From Burkholderia mayonis (GTDB taxonomy: Bacteria > Pseudomonadota > Gammaproteobacteria > Burkholderiales > Burkholderiaceae): a stretch of DNA of 64,000 nucleotides. The DNA lies in NCBI RefSeq assembly GCF_001523745.2, contig NZ_CP013386.1, positions 3,596,001-3,660,000 of the forward strand, given 5' to 3'. The notes under the pieces are model-generated. The model saw only the letters and a program-made list of their open reading frames with translations. It was not told where the DNA came from and searched no databases. Positions 24,126 through 33,291 of the stretch are shown here, piece after piece; the stretch's first letter is position 1; each line of letters begins with the position of its first letter. A program made the translations under genes and the position numbers.

Positions 24126-25433
24126 TCACACCATCGGCCCCGGCTCCTTCTCCCTGCGCAGCAGCGCATGGAGAATGATCGCGCCGAACGTCGCGGTGCC
24201 GATCCCGCCGAGCGCGAAGCCGCCGAACTTCAGCGAGAAGTCGCCCGCGCCGAGCACGAGTGTGACGGCCGCGACGATCAGATTCCGGTTGTCCGAGAAG
24301 TCGACGCGGTTCACGACCCAGATCCGCGCGCCCGTCACCGCAATGAGGCCGAACACGACGATCGACACGCCGCCCAGCACCGGTCCCGGAATCGTCTGGA
24401 TCACCGCGCCGAACTTCGGCGAGAAGCCGAGCACGATCGCGATCAGCGCGGCCGCGACGAACACGAGCGTCGAGTAGATCCGCGTGACCGCCATCACGCC
24501 GATGTTCTCCGCATACGTCGTCACGCCCGTGCCGCCCACGCTGCCCGACACGATCGTCGCGAGCCCGTCGCCGACGAACGCGCGGCCAACGTAGCGATCG
24601 AGGTTGCGGCCCGTCATCGCGCTCACCGCCTTGATGTGGCCGAGATTCTCGGCGACGAGGATCACCGCGACGGGCGCGATCAGCAGCATCGCGTGCGGAT
24701 CGAACACCGGCCGATGGAACGTCGGCACGCCGAACCACGCGGCGTTCGCAACGCTCGCGAAATCGATCGGCTTGCCGAGCCTCATGCCGTTCGTGAGCAC
24801 CGCGTAGATCGCATAGGCGATCAGCACGCCGACGAGAATCAGGAGCCGCTGCAGCATCCCGCGCGCGAACACCGCGACGCCGCCGACGCAGAGCACGGTC
24901 ACGAGCGCGAGCGTCGAATCGAACGTCGACGCGGAGACGCTCTTCACCGCGATCGGCGCGAGGTTGAGCCCGATCACCGCGACGATCGCGCCCGTGACGA
25001 CGGGCGGCATCAGCGCCTCGATCCAGCGGGTGCCGATCGCCGACACGACGACGCCGATCAGCGCATAGACGACGCCGCATGCGACGATCCCGCCGAGCGC
25101 GACGGGCACGTTCGGGTTCGCGCCGCCGCCGCCGTAGCCCGTCACCGCGATCACGAGGCCGATGAACGCGAAGCTCGAGCCGAGATAGCTCGGCACGCGG
25201 CCGCCGACGAGCACGAAGAAGAGCAGCGTGCCGATCCCGGACATCAGGATGCAGAGGTTCGGATCGAAGCCCATCAGGAGCGGCGCGAGCACGGTCGAGC
25301 CGAACATCGCGACGACGTGCTGCACGCCCATCGCGAACGTCTGCGGCCACGGCAGGCGCTCGTCGGGGGCGACGACGCAGGCCGCGTCGTCGCGCGGCTG
25401 CGCGCGCCACCGCGGGAAATAGGAATCGGCCAT
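24126..25433 (-). CDS. NCS2-family uracil/xanthine permease
   Basis: 435 residues from ATG 25,433 (MADSYFPRWRAQPRDD), which has AAGGAGAA upstream; longer frames to 25,700 lack this. About 14 membrane helices. NCS2 signatures: QHVVAMFGSTVLAP in helix 1, LGSSFAFIG in helix 3, VAENLGHIKAVSAMTGRN with the conserved Glu of helix 8, and GDGLATIVSGSVGGTGVTTYAENIGVMAVTRIYS in helix 10. It imports a nucleobase (uracil or a purine) with protons across the inner membrane. The UraA/RutG branch is most similar by eye; the substrate is not certain. Confidence 0.88.
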   Translation of the reverse strand: MADSYFPRWRAQPRDDAACVVAPDERLPWPQTFAMGVQHVVAMFGSTVLAPLLMGFDPNLCILMSGIGTLLFFVLVGGRVPSYLGSSFAFIGLVIAVTGYGGGGANPNVPVALGGIVACGVVYALIGVVVSAIGTRWIEALMPPVVTGAIVAVIGLNLAPIAVKSVSASTFDSTLALVTVLCVGGVAVFARGMLQRLLILVGVLIAYAIYAVLTNGMRLGKPIDFASVANAAWFGVPTFHRPVFDPHAMLLIAPVAVILVAENLGHIKAVSAMTGRNLDRYVGRAFVGDGLATIVSGSVGGTGVTTYAENIGVMAVTRIYSTLVFVAAALIAIVLGFSPKFGAVIQTIPGPVLGGVSIVVFGLIAVTGARIWVVNRVDFSDNRNLIVAAVTLVLGAGDFSLKFGGFALGGIGTATFGAIILHALLRREKEPGPMV

Positions 25434-26031
25434 CGCGGGATTCTCCTTGTTGTCTGGATTGAGGCGCGCGCGACGGCGCGTCGAGGCAAAATCAGGCGCG
25501 AGTGTACGAAGCGGGAATCGCGCTGACAAGCGGCGCGCAAAAACGGCCGCCGCGCGGCATGCGCGCGGACAGGAAACGCAAGAAACGGGAAAGGAAACGC
25601 GCGCGGATGCGGCGAAGGCCGCCCGCGTCGAAGGCAGCAGGCGGGACGCGGGCAAGGAGGCGGGTGCATCGGGCGCGCAGCCGGCGTGCGCCGAAGACAT
25701 GCGAGCCGGCGCAGTCGCGTCCGACGCGGCTCAAGCGGCTCAAGCGGCTCAAGCGGCTCAAGCGGCTCATGCAGCTCATGCGGCCGATGCGGCCGATGCG
25801 GTCTGCACGGCTGCGGCGACAAGGCCATTCGGCGACTTGCCGTCCCGACGCATCCGGCATGGCGCCCGCGCCCGCAAAATCGACGGCAACGAAACCGCGC
25901 CCGAAAGCAAAACGGGCGGCCCACGCCGCCCGCTTCACCGCATCAAGCTCGCCGCGGACGGCGCAGCCGCCGCCGAGCGGACGCGAATCGGCTGGACGCC
26001 GCCGCCGAATCGCGAGCGCAAGCCGCGATGC
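25434..26031. other. Intergenic, 9-bp repeat, no gene
   Basis: About 600 bp between the permease and flgL. It contains a 9-bp tandem repeat (25,726-25,800) and strong simple-sequence bias; open frames through it are Arg/Ala-rich or repeat-encoded and none has a ribosome-binding site. Confidence 0.5.
25726..25800. repeat. 9-bp tandem repeat
   Basis: The unit GCGGCTCAA occurs five times, then GCGGCTCAT, GCAGCTCAT and two GCGGCCGAT. The period keeps a frame of three, so it reads as Ala-Gln-Ala repeats on the plus strand, but no gene is supported. Confidence 0.85.
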
Positions 26032-27264
26032 TTACGGATTCAGATACTGGAACAGCGACAGATTCTGCATCTGCACGAACGCCTTCTGCGCGGCGCTCAG
26101 CGAATTCTGCAGTTGCAGGAACTGGCTGATCGCGGCCGGCAGGTTCGTGTCGGTCAGGTTCGACAGGCTGTTCGTCGTCTGAAGCGAATTCGTCGTCGTC
26201 ACCGACTGCATCGCCTTCACTTCCTGCAGGCGGCCGCCGACCGACGCCTGCACGGTCAGCACGTTCGTCATCGTGTTCATCAGCTTCGTCAACGCGGTGG
26301 CCATCGTGTTCGTCAGTGCGGTCGACGCGGTCGCACTGTTGCCGACGGGCGTCTTCAGCGCGGCGATCACCGTGTCGAGCGTCGCGAACACGTCGGTGCC
26401 CGCCTGCGGCGCGGGCGTCACCGTGAATGTATCGCCCGCCGCCGGCGTGCCCGACACCGCGACCGTCTGCCCGCCGAGATTGATCCCCACGCCCGCCGAG
26501 TAAGGCTGCGCAGTGGTCGTCGTCGGCGGCGCGACCGTGTTGTCGGTCACCGTGTAGGTCGGCGCCGCCGCCGTGCCGCCGAACGTGATCGTGAACTGGT
26601 GCGTGTTGGTCGGATCGGACGGATTCGTGATGCTGACCGCGCCGATCGTGCCCGTGCCCGTGTTGCTCGCGCCCGCGGCGGGCACCGGCAGGCTGCCGAG
26701 GAACGGCACCGACGTAAACACGCTCGCGCCGTTGTCGCCCTGCGAGATCGTGCGCGTGTCGGCGATCTGCACGGTCCGCGCGCCATAGTCGCCGGCGTAC
26801 GTGACGCCGCCGCCCGGCTTGTTCGAGAACGGCTGCGTCGTCGGCTGGAAGCCCGAGAACAGGTAGTTGCCGGCGCCGTCCGCCGTGTTCGCGAGTGTGA
26901 GCAGGTGGTCGCGCGAGCCCTGGATCTGCTCGGCGAGCGCCGCGCGGTCACTGTCCGACAACCCGCCGTCGCCCACGTGCAAGATCGCCTGATGCGCGGC
27001 GTTGAGCGCGTCGCTTACGCTCGTGAGCGTCGCGCTCTCGGTCTGCAGCGCGGTCTGGACGACGAACTGATTCGACGTGTACTGCGCGAGCGTCGCCGAC
27101 GTCGCCGACAGCTGGACCGCCTGCGCGGCCGCGAGCGGATTGTCGGCGGGCGTCGTCAGGCTGACGCCGCTCGACACCTGCTGGTAGAGCTGAGCGATCT
27201 GCGCCTGCTGGTCGTTCATCATGTCGACGTTCAGGCTGTAGAGCTGAGAGCTGGAAATGCGCAT
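26032..27264 (-). CDS. flgL: Flagellar hook-filament junction protein FlgL
   Basis: 410 residues. The N-terminus MRISSSQLYSLNVDMMNDQQAQIAQLYQQVSSGVSLTTPADNP is the FlgL (HAP3) D0/D1 coiled-coil, with the conserved LTTPADNP turn. The C-terminus (LQTTNSLSNLTDTNLPAAISQFLQLQNSLSAAQKAFVQMQNLSLFQYLNP) pairs with it. The middle third is Thr/Ala-rich domain sequence. FlgL joins the hook cap FlgK to the flagellin filament outside the cell. It follows flgK by 15 bp on the same strand, so one message is likely, driven by the sigma-28-type promoter before flgK. Confidence 0.95.
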   Translation of the reverse strand: MRISSSQLYSLNVDMMNDQQAQIAQLYQQVSSGVSLTTPADNPLAAAQAVQLSATSATLAQYTSNQFVVQTALQTESATLTSVSDALNAAHQAILHVGDGGLSDSDRAALAEQIQGSRDHLLTLANTADGAGNYLFSGFQPTTQPFSNKPGGGVTYAGDYGARTVQIADTRTISQGDNGASVFTSVPFLGSLPVPAAGASNTGTGTIGAVSITNPSDPTNTHQFTITFGGTAAAPTYTVTDNTVAPPTTTTAQPYSAGVGINLGGQTVAVSGTPAAGDTFTVTPAPQAGTDVFATLDTVIAALKTPVGNSATASTALTNTMATALTKLMNTMTNVLTVQASVGGRLQEVKAMQSVTTTNSLQTTNSLSNLTDTNLPAAISQFLQLQNSLSAAQKAFVQMQNLSLFQYLNP

Positions 27265-27279
27265 CGCCGTCTACCTCGT

Positions 27280-29286
27280 TCAGTTGAACAGACCGAGCAC
27301 GGTCTGGAACAGCGAATCCGCCGTCTGGATCACCTTCGCGTTCGCCTGATAGAGCTGCTGATACTGCATCAGATTCGCCGCTTCCTCGTTCTGGTTCACG
27401 CCCGACACCGACTGCTGCTGCGCCGTGATCTGGCCGACGAGCGCCGTCTGCGCGGTGCTCGACGCCTTCAACTGGCTCGCCGCGTTGCCGATCGCGTTCA
27501 CGTAGCCCGCGTACGCGCCCGTCAGCGTCGTCGTGCCGTTGTTCATCGTCTTCGAGTTGACGAGCTGCGACAGCGCGAGCGCGTTGCGGCCGTCATTCGT
27601 GCCCTTGTTCGCGCCGATCGTGAACTGGTCGCCGTCCGCAGGCGTGCCCGACAGCGACACGCTCACGCCGTTGATCACGGTCGACGACGACGGCGGCTGC
27701 GTCGTGCTCGAAATCGTCATCGACGCGCCCTGCGACGGGTCGTACGGCACGGACGGCGTCGCGGTCGTGATGTCGTACGACACCGACGGGGGGCCCGCGA
27801 CCGTCACCGTCGTGCCGACCGGGAAACCCGACAGCGTCTTCGACGATGCGTTGTACGTGAGCGTCGTCGTGCCGGACGGCAGTTGATAGCCCGTGCTCAC
27901 CGATCCCTGCGTGATCGCGCCCGTGCCGCTGTTCGTCGGCGCGCTCGCCGCGAGCACCGGCGACGCCGCCGCGATCGCCGAGCCGTTCGAGGTCGCGAGC
28001 GCGAAGCCGTCGAGCGCGCCGCGCGTCGGCAGCACGGTGAACGCGTCGCCTGCGGCGGGCGTGCTCGTCAGCGACAGATTCAAGCCGCCGATCGTCATCG
28101 TCGGCGGCGTGGATGTCGGCGTCGCCGTGCCGACGACGCTGCCCGTCGCACGATCGGTCAGCGTGTATTTCGCGCCGTCGAACGACAGCGAGTAGTCGCT
28201 AGACGGCGGCTGCGTGCCGTCCGCGATCGACGCGGACAGCGTCGCGCTACCGGTATTGCCCTGGTTCGCATAGACGACCGGGCTGCCGACCGTGAAGAGA
28301 TTGCCGCCCGGATTGCCGGACAGATCGATGCCGAGCGCGTTCTGCGCGTTGACCTGCGCGGCGAAGCTGACGGCGAGCGCGCCGAGCTGCGCCTGCGCGG
28401 GATCGAGCGTCTGGCGGCGGAACGCGAGCAGGCCGCCCAGCGTGCCGCCCGTCAGCGACACGTCGGGCAGGGGCTGGGTCTCGCCCGGCGGGTTCGCGCC
28501 CGCCATGCCCTTCGACACGATCGTGAGCTCGCTCGGATCGGACGGCGACGCGACGGCGGCGAGCTGATAGCTCGCGTTCCCGACGACGAGCGGCTGGCCG
28601 CCCGACAGGAACACGCTGTAGCTGCCGTTGCTCTGCACGACCTGCACACCCGCGAGCTGCGACAGGTTCGACACCGCGAGATCGCGCTGGTCGAGCAGTT
28701 GGTTCGGCGGCTGGCCCTGCGAGCTCGCCGACGCGATCTGCTCGTTGAGCTGCGCGATCTGCGTGGTGTAGCCGTTGATCTTCGTGACGGTGTCGGTGAG
28801 CTGCGAGTTCACGGTCTGGCGCAGCTGCGAGTACTGCTGGCTCGCGGCCACGAGCTGGCTCGCAAGCGTCTGCGCGTTGCTGATCGCGGTCTGCCGCGTG
28901 GACGGATCCGCCGCGTTGTTCGCGACCGTCTGCAGGCCGGTGAAGTAGTTCGTGATCGCGGTCGAGATGCCGGCCGTCGGGCTGCCGACGTAGTTGTTCA
29001 GCTGCGCGACGAGCGAATAGTAGGTCGACAGCGAGCTGCCCTGCGTCTGCGCGGCGTTGAGCTGGTTCGACAGATACTGGTTGTACTGGCGCTCGACGGT
29101 GACGGTCGTCACGCCTTGCGGCAGGTAGCCGCTGCTCGTGTACTGGCCGCTCGCTTCCGCGAAGACGGGACGCTCGACGGAATAGCCGGGCGTCGCCGAG
29201 TTGCTGATGTTCTGGCCGGTCGTGGTGATCCCCCAGAGCGCGGCGTTCAGGCCGCTGATCCCGAGGTTCATGAGGGTATTGGACAT
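27280..29286 (-). CDS. flgK: Flagellar hook-associated protein FlgK
   Basis: 668 residues. It starts NTLMNLGISGLNAALWGITTTGQNISNSATPGYSVERPV, the conserved HAP1 N-terminus, and ends with EEAANLMQYQQLYQANAKVIQTADSLFQTVLGLFN, the matching C-terminal helix. A large middle region rich in Thr/Ser/Pro repeats forms the exposed domains. FlgK is the first hook-filament junction ring. AGGATC precedes ATG 29,286. A sigma-28-like promoter lies about 60-80 bp upstream. Confidence 0.95.
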   Translation of the reverse strand: MSNTLMNLGISGLNAALWGITTTGQNISNSATPGYSVERPVFAEASGQYTSSGYLPQGVTTVTVERQYNQYLSNQLNAAQTQGSSLSTYYSLVAQLNNYVGSPTAGISTAITNYFTGLQTVANNAADPSTRQTAISNAQTLASQLVAASQQYSQLRQTVNSQLTDTVTKINGYTTQIAQLNEQIASASSQGQPPNQLLDQRDLAVSNLSQLAGVQVVQSNGSYSVFLSGGQPLVVGNASYQLAAVASPSDPSELTIVSKGMAGANPPGETQPLPDVSLTGGTLGGLLAFRRQTLDPAQAQLGALAVSFAAQVNAQNALGIDLSGNPGGNLFTVGSPVVYANQGNTGSATLSASIADGTQPPSSDYSLSFDGAKYTLTDRATGSVVGTATPTSTPPTMTIGGLNLSLTSTPAAGDAFTVLPTRGALDGFALATSNGSAIAAASPVLAASAPTNSGTGAITQGSVSTGYQLPSGTTTLTYNASSKTLSGFPVGTTVTVAGPPSVSYDITTATPSVPYDPSQGASMTISSTTQPPSSSTVINGVSVSLSGTPADGDQFTIGANKGTNDGRNALALSQLVNSKTMNNGTTTLTGAYAGYVNAIGNAASQLKASSTAQTALVGQITAQQQSVSGVNQNEEAANLMQYQQLYQANAKVIQTADSLFQTVLGLFN

Positions 29287-29341
29287 GCGCGATCCTATGA
29301 GCCGGCCGCGCCGCGGCCGCCGGGTTGCGTGGACTCCCGGT

Positions 29342-29369
29342 ATAACGGCCGCGCGTGAGAAAAATTGAG
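29342..29369 (-). promoter_or_regulatory. Sigma-28 (FliA) promoter of flgKL
   Basis: On the minus strand CTCAA (29,369-29,365), exactly 15 bp, then GCCGTTAT (29,349-29,342). This matches the FliA consensus CTAAA-N15-GCCGATAA with two mismatches and lies 56 bp before the flgK ATG. Confidence 0.75.
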
Positions 29370-29458
29370 GGACCGCATGCGCAAAAATGCGCGCGGCGTC
29401 CTGCGGTCGGCGCGCGAGCGCGGCCGCAGGCGTCGCGGGCTGCTTCGCCCGCCGCGAA

Positions 29459-30217
29459 TCAGGCCCGCGCGAGCTGCCGGCGCTTCATCTCGAGCTGCGT
29501 GATGAGGCGCTGCAGCGTGTTCTCGGCGTTGCCCGGCAGCGATACGAAGCGAAAGCCGAGCTGGTAGCGGCGCGCGCCGTTCGGCGCGTCGGTCGAGCGG
29601 TGCGACACGAGCTGCAGATCGAGCGACAGCATCCCGTGGCCGTTCAGGTTCAGCTCGACGTCGGGCAGCGTCATGCCCGGCTCGAGCGCGGACACGCGCT
29701 CGTCGACCGTGCGCAGCCCGAGGCCGCCGAGCGACAGGTTGTGCACTTCGAACCGGAAGCTCTCGCCGTCCGGCAGCCTGCCGCAGCACACGTACGGATC
29801 GAGGATCGGCGCGTCGACGCGGAAATATTCGCGGCGCTGCACGCAGTACAGCACGTCGGGGAAGTCGGCTTCGAATGCGGGGAGGTTTTCGTAGCGGGTT
29901 TCGCGCGGGGTCGCGGTCGAGAATTCGACGCGCACGCCGTCCGGCGACGCATGGAACACGCAGTGCGGCGCGGCGAGAATGCCCGCGTTCTGATCGGCGA
30001 GCGCGCCCCAGTCGAACACGAAGGTTCGCGCGCCGACGTCGACGTCGAGGATACGGGTGACGAGCTGGCCGCCCTGATACTGGACGGTCAGGAAATCCCC
30101 ACGATTGACGAGATTGCGCAGCTGGACGCCGATCTCGAGCGGATTGCGGCGGCCGTAATCATGGCCGGAATGCGCGGCGGCGCTCGCGGCCTGACTCGTC
30201 GACTGTTCGGTATTCAT
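29459..30217 (-). CDS. ycgR: Flagellar brake protein YcgR (PilZ)
   Basis: 252 residues from ATG 30,217. N-terminal YcgR domain (about 25-120; NPLEIGVQLRNLVNRGDFLTVQYQGGQLVTRIL), then a PilZ domain with the c-di-GMP-binding motifs RxxxR (R129-R133 in RREYFR) and NxSxxG (N160-G165 in NLSLGG). When c-di-GMP is high, YcgR binds the flagellar motor and slows it. All binding residues are present, so it should be active. The upstream in-frame ATG at 30,316 falls inside the promoter and is rejected. It lies between flgJ and flgK, under its own sigma-28-type promoter. Confidence 0.92.
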   Translation of the reverse strand: MNTEQSTSQAASAAAHSGHDYGRRNPLEIGVQLRNLVNRGDFLTVQYQGGQLVTRILDVDVGARTFVFDWGALADQNAGILAAPHCVFHASPDGVRVEFSTATPRETRYENLPAFEADFPDVLYCVQRREYFRVDAPILDPYVCCGRLPDGESFRFEVHNLSLGGLGLRTVDERVSALEPGMTLPDVELNLNGHGMLSLDLQLVSHRSTDAPNGARRYQLGFRFVSLPGNAENTLQRLITQLEMKRRQLARA

Positions 30218-30306
30218 GGCTTGCCGGTATTTATCTCGATGCGCCCGGCGGGTTGGGGGCGCGTTATGACCGGGGCGCGATCCGCCCGATCGTTGGTCTC
30301 TCACGT

Positions 30307-30334
30307 TTAGCGGCAACAGCAGCGCAAAGTTTAG
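30307..30334 (-). promoter_or_regulatory. Sigma-28 (FliA) promoter of ycgR
   Basis: On the minus strand CTAAA (30,334-30,330), exactly 15 bp, then GCCGCTAA (30,314-30,307): one mismatch to CTAAA-N15-GCCGATAA. It is 90 bp before the ycgR ATG. Confidence 0.85.
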
Positions 30335-30367
30335 ATCGAAACCGGAGTTTATTTTTTTAGCAAACGT

Positions 30368-30399
30368 TAAAACCGCGCGAGGCCAAAGCCTGGCGCGGT
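30368..30399 (-). terminator. Terminator after flgJ
   Basis: ACCGCGC (30,372-30,378) pairs with GCGCGGT (30,393-30,399), with an inner GGC/GCC stem. Read on the minus strand the hairpin is followed by TTTTAACGTTT. It closes the flgB-flgJ operon and separates it from ycgR. Confidence 0.7.
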
Positions 30400-30440
30400 C
30401 CGAAATGTACCGAATGCACCGAACGATTGCTCGGTTCGCG

Positions 30441-31370
30441 TCAGCCGATCTGCTGCATGATCGTAATCAGCTTCTTCGCATAATGCGGATCGGTCGCGTA
30501 GCCGGCCTTCTGCATCCCGTGCGCGAAGCCTTCCGCGCTGTGCCCCGCATTCAGCACGCCCGCGTAGCGCGGGTTGTTCTTCAGCAGGTTCGCGTAGTCG
30601 GTCATCGCGTGCTCGTACGAGTCGTACGCGCGGAACTGCGCGACGACGCGGTGCGGCTTGCCGTTCGCGTATTCGGTCGTGACGGCCGACACCGTGCGCC
30701 CGGTCCAGCCCTTCGTCGCCTTGATGCCGAACACGTTGTGGCTCGACTCGCCGTTCGCGCCGCGGATCTCGCGCTTGCCCCAGCCGGATTCGAGCGCCGC
30801 CTGGCCGACGATGAAGCGCGCCGGAATGCCCGTCGCCGCGCTCGCCGCCTGCGCGGCGCCCGCCATCTTCTCGACGAACGCGTCCGCGTTCGCGGAGCTG
30901 CCGTTGCCCTTGAGCGGCGGCGTCAGCGCGCTCGCGGCCGAATAGCCGCGCGTGCCCGCCAGCGCGCCGTTTCCGGACGACGCGTTCGCATACGCCTTCG
31001 CAAGCGCGTTCATCGCGACAAGGCCGCCTTCGCCCTGCGCGTCGGGCGCGACGTTCGTGTTGCGCATCAGTTGCTTCGCCAGCGCGTCCGCGACGCCGAT
31101 ACCCTTCCCCGACATCTGCTGCGCGAGCTGCTGGTCGAGCATCGACGTGTACATCTTCGACGAGCTCGAATCGAAGGGGCTGTTCGACGGCGTCGCGTCG
31201 CGCATGCTCTTCAGCATCATCTGCGTGAACATCGCGTCGAACTGGCCCGCGACCATCTTCACGCCTTCGCGCGGCGTCGCCGCCGCGGCCTTCGAGCGCA
31301 TCGCGTCGAACCCTTGAACGTCGAGCGCGAAGCGCTGCGACAGATCGTTCGCTTTCGTGAAAGTCGTCAC
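30441..31370 (-). CDS. flgJ: Flagellar rod cap / peptidoglycan hydrolase FlgJ
   Basis: 309 residues. N-terminal rod-binding domain (about 15-110; GVKMVAGQFDAMFTQMMLKSMRDATP), then a C-terminal glucosaminidase-type muramidase domain with catalytic Glu194 in AALESGWGKREI and the SSHNVFGIKA loop. It caps the growing rod and cuts peptidoglycan so that the rod can pass the cell wall. The two-domain form is typical of beta/gamma-proteobacteria. It is the last gene of the flgB-J run; its ATG directly follows the flgI stop. Confidence 0.95.
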   Translation of the reverse strand: MTTFTKANDLSQRFALDVQGFDAMRSKAAAATPREGVKMVAGQFDAMFTQMMLKSMRDATPSNSPFDSSSSKMYTSMLDQQLAQQMSGKGIGVADALAKQLMRNTNVAPDAQGEGGLVAMNALAKAYANASSGNGALAGTRGYSAASALTPPLKGNGSSANADAFVEKMAGAAQAASAATGIPARFIVGQAALESGWGKREIRGANGESSHNVFGIKATKGWTGRTVSAVTTEYANGKPHRVVAQFRAYDSYEHAMTDYANLLKNNPRYAGVLNAGHSAEGFAHGMQKAGYATDPHYAKKLITIMQQIG

Positions 31371-32549
31371 TTAGATGATCTCCAGATCCGCGCGCAGCGC
31401 GCCCGCCGCCTTCATCGCCTGCAGGATCGACATCAGATCCGCGGGCGTCGCGCCGAGCGAGTTGAGCGCCTTCACCACTTCGGCGAGATTCGCGCCCGCC
31501 GTCACCATCCGCAGCGCGCCGTTGTCCTGCTTGAGCTGAATCTGCGACTGCTGCGCGACGACCGTCTGCCCGTTCGAGAACGGCCCCGGCTGCGACACGA
31601 CGGGCTGCGTGTTGACGACGACCGACAGATTGCCGTGCGCGACCGCGCAGTTCTGCAGCGTCACCATCTGGTTCATCACGATCGAGCCCGTGCGCGCGTT
31701 CAGGATCACCTTCGCGGCCGCCTTGTCGGGACTCACTTCCAGGTTCTGCAGCCGCGCCATGAACGCGACCTGCTGCGCCGAATCGGCGGGCGCCGTGAGC
31801 TGGATCGTGCGGCCGTCGAGCGCCGTCGCGGTACCCGGGCCGAAGCTCGAATTCACCGCCGACACGATCCGCTGCGCGGTGCCGTAATCCATGTCGTTCA
31901 ATTGCAGTTGCAGCACGCCGTTCATCTGCGCGATCGCGTTCGGCACCGACCGCTCGACGATCGCGCCGCCGGCGATCCGCCCGGCCGCAAGCTGGTTCAC
32001 CTGCACGCGGCTGCCGTTCGCGCTCGCGCCCGCGCCGCCCACCGCCATGTTGCCCTGCGCAAGCGCGTAGACCTGGCCGTCCGCGCCCTTCAACGGCGTG
32101 AGGAGCAGCGTGCCGCCGCGCAGGCTCTTCGCGTTGCCGAGCGACGACACCGTCACGTCGATCGCCTCGCCCGGCCGCGCGAACGGCGGCAGCGTCGCCG
32201 TCACCATCACCGCGGCGACGTTCTTCAGCTGCATGTTCGTCATCGCCGACGAGCCGCCGTTCGCCGAGCCGTTGTTGATCGAGATGCCGAGGTTTGCGAG
32301 CATGTTCGCGAGCGTCTGCGTCGTAAACGGCGTCTGCATCGTCTGGTCGCCGGTACCGTCGAGGCCGACGACGAGGCCGTAGCCGATCAGCGGATTGTCG
32401 CGCACGCCCTGGATCTGCGCGAGATCCTTCAGGCGCTCCGCGTGCGCGGCGACGGGCGCGAGCACGCAAGCGGCCGCGAGCGCGCAGCGCGCGGCTGCGC
32501 GGCGGGTCCAACGGAGAGCGCGCACGACGCGCGCGAGCAAGGTACGCAT
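31371..32549 (-). CDS. flgI: Flagellar P-ring protein FlgI
   Basis: 392 residues from ATG 32,549, with GGTGA at 5 bp; a GTG at 32,558 overlapping the flgH stop (GTGA) would add three residues and is an alternative. A signal peptide ends at AAHA, and the mature protein begins [33 protein letters not shown], the diagnostic FlgI start. The C-terminus [26 protein letters not shown] is conserved. FlgI forms the periplasmic P-ring bushing around the rod; it needs the FlgA chaperone encoded at 38.3 kb. Confidence 0.95.
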   Translation of the reverse strand: MRTLLARVVRALRWTRRAAARCALAAACVLAPVAAHAERLKDLAQIQGVRDNPLIGYGLVVGLDGTGDQTMQTPFTTQTLANMLANLGISINNGSANGGSSAMTNMQLKNVAAVMVTATLPPFARPGEAIDVTVSSLGNAKSLRGGTLLLTPLKGADGQVYALAQGNMAVGGAGASANGSRVQVNQLAAGRIAGGAIVERSVPNAIAQMNGVLQLQLNDMDYGTAQRIVSAVNSSFGPGTATALDGRTIQLTAPADSAQQVAFMARLQNLEVSPDKAAAKVILNARTGSIVMNQMVTLQNCAVAHGNLSVVVNTQPVVSQPGPFSNGQTVVAQQSQIQLKQDNGALRMVTAGANLAEVVKALNSLGATPADLMSILQAMKAAGALRADLEII

Positions 32550-32554
32550 CGTCT

Positions 32555-33271
32555 TCACCACGGCGCGATGTTGAGGAAGAAGCGCTGCAGCCAGCCCATC
32601 GTCTCGGCTTCGTTGATGTAGCCCTTCGCCGAGTATTCGATCTTCGCGTCCGCGACCTGCGTCGAGTAGACCGAGTTCTGACCCGAGATCGTGTTCGGAT
32701 TGACGATGCCCGAGAAGCGCACGAACTCGTTGCCCTGGTTGATCAGCATCTGTTTCTCGCCGCTGACGATGAGATTGCCGTTCGGCAGCACGTTCGTCAC
32801 CGTCACGGTGATCGTGCCGTTGAACGTGTTCGCCGCGCTCGCGCCGCCCGTCGCGGCGAATTTGTTCGCGCCCTGCGCGGACAAATTCGCCTTGTTGAAG
32901 AGGCCGCCGAGGAAGCCCGCGGTCGGCACGTCGAAGCTCGTGTTGCCCTGCCGGTTCGTGTTCGCGCCCGACGACTTCGTCGCGTTGATGTTCTCCGCGA
33001 TCACGATCGTCAGGATGTCCCCGACGTTGCGCGGCCGCTGATCCTCGAAGAGCGGCCGGCCCGCATAGCCCGGGTTGTAGATCGAACCGGGCGCCTGCAT
33101 CGCGGGCGGCATCGGCGGCGTCGCCGACATCGGCTGCTGGATGATCGGCTCGCGCGGAAGCTGCGCGCAGCCGGCCAGCGCGAGCGCGGCCGCGACGGCG
33201 GCGGCGGCGCGGCACGCCGCCGCGTTGCGCGCGCCGCGCGCCGGTTGCGGGAGAAGACGAACCTGCTTCAT
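32555..33271 (-). CDS. flgH: Flagellar L-ring lipoprotein FlgH
   Basis: 238 residues. The lipobox LAGC (Cys ~35) follows a basic and hydrophobic signal, so the protein is lipidated at the outer membrane. Conserved FlgH text: [38 protein letters not shown] and [27 protein letters not shown]. It forms the outer-membrane L-ring. It precedes flgI with a near-overlap and follows flgG by about 20 bp. Confidence 0.95.
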   Translation of the reverse strand: MKQVRLLPQPARGARNAAACRAAAAVAAALALAGCAQLPREPIIQQPMSATPPMPPAMQAPGSIYNPGYAGRPLFEDQRPRNVGDILTIVIAENINATKSSGANTNRQGNTSFDVPTAGFLGGLFNKANLSAQGANKFAATGGASAANTFNGTITVTVTNVLPNGNLIVSGEKQMLINQGNEFVRFSGIVNPNTISGQNSVYSTQVADAKIEYSAKGYINEAETMGWLQRFFLNIAPW

Positions 33272-33291
33272 GGCTTCGGACCTGGGACCGG

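Noticed and set aside
23859..25526. Long plus-strand open frame through the 14-bp repeat and opposite the permease
   Set aside because: The first part is only the translated repeat and the rest is the antisense of the permease; no ribosome-binding site.
25447..29358. 1,303-codon open frame on the plus strand opposite flgL/flgK
   Set aside because: Arg/His-rich composition, no family, no ribosome-binding site; it is the antisense shadow of two clear flagellar genes in high-GC DNA.
31371..32558. GTG 32,558 as the flgI start
   Set aside because: It overlaps the flgH stop, but ATG 32,549 has GGTGA at the right distance; noted as an alternative only.
30405..32621. 738-codon plus-strand open frame opposite flgJ/flgI
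   Set aside because: Antisense shadow of flgJ and flgI, with Arg-rich text and no domain.
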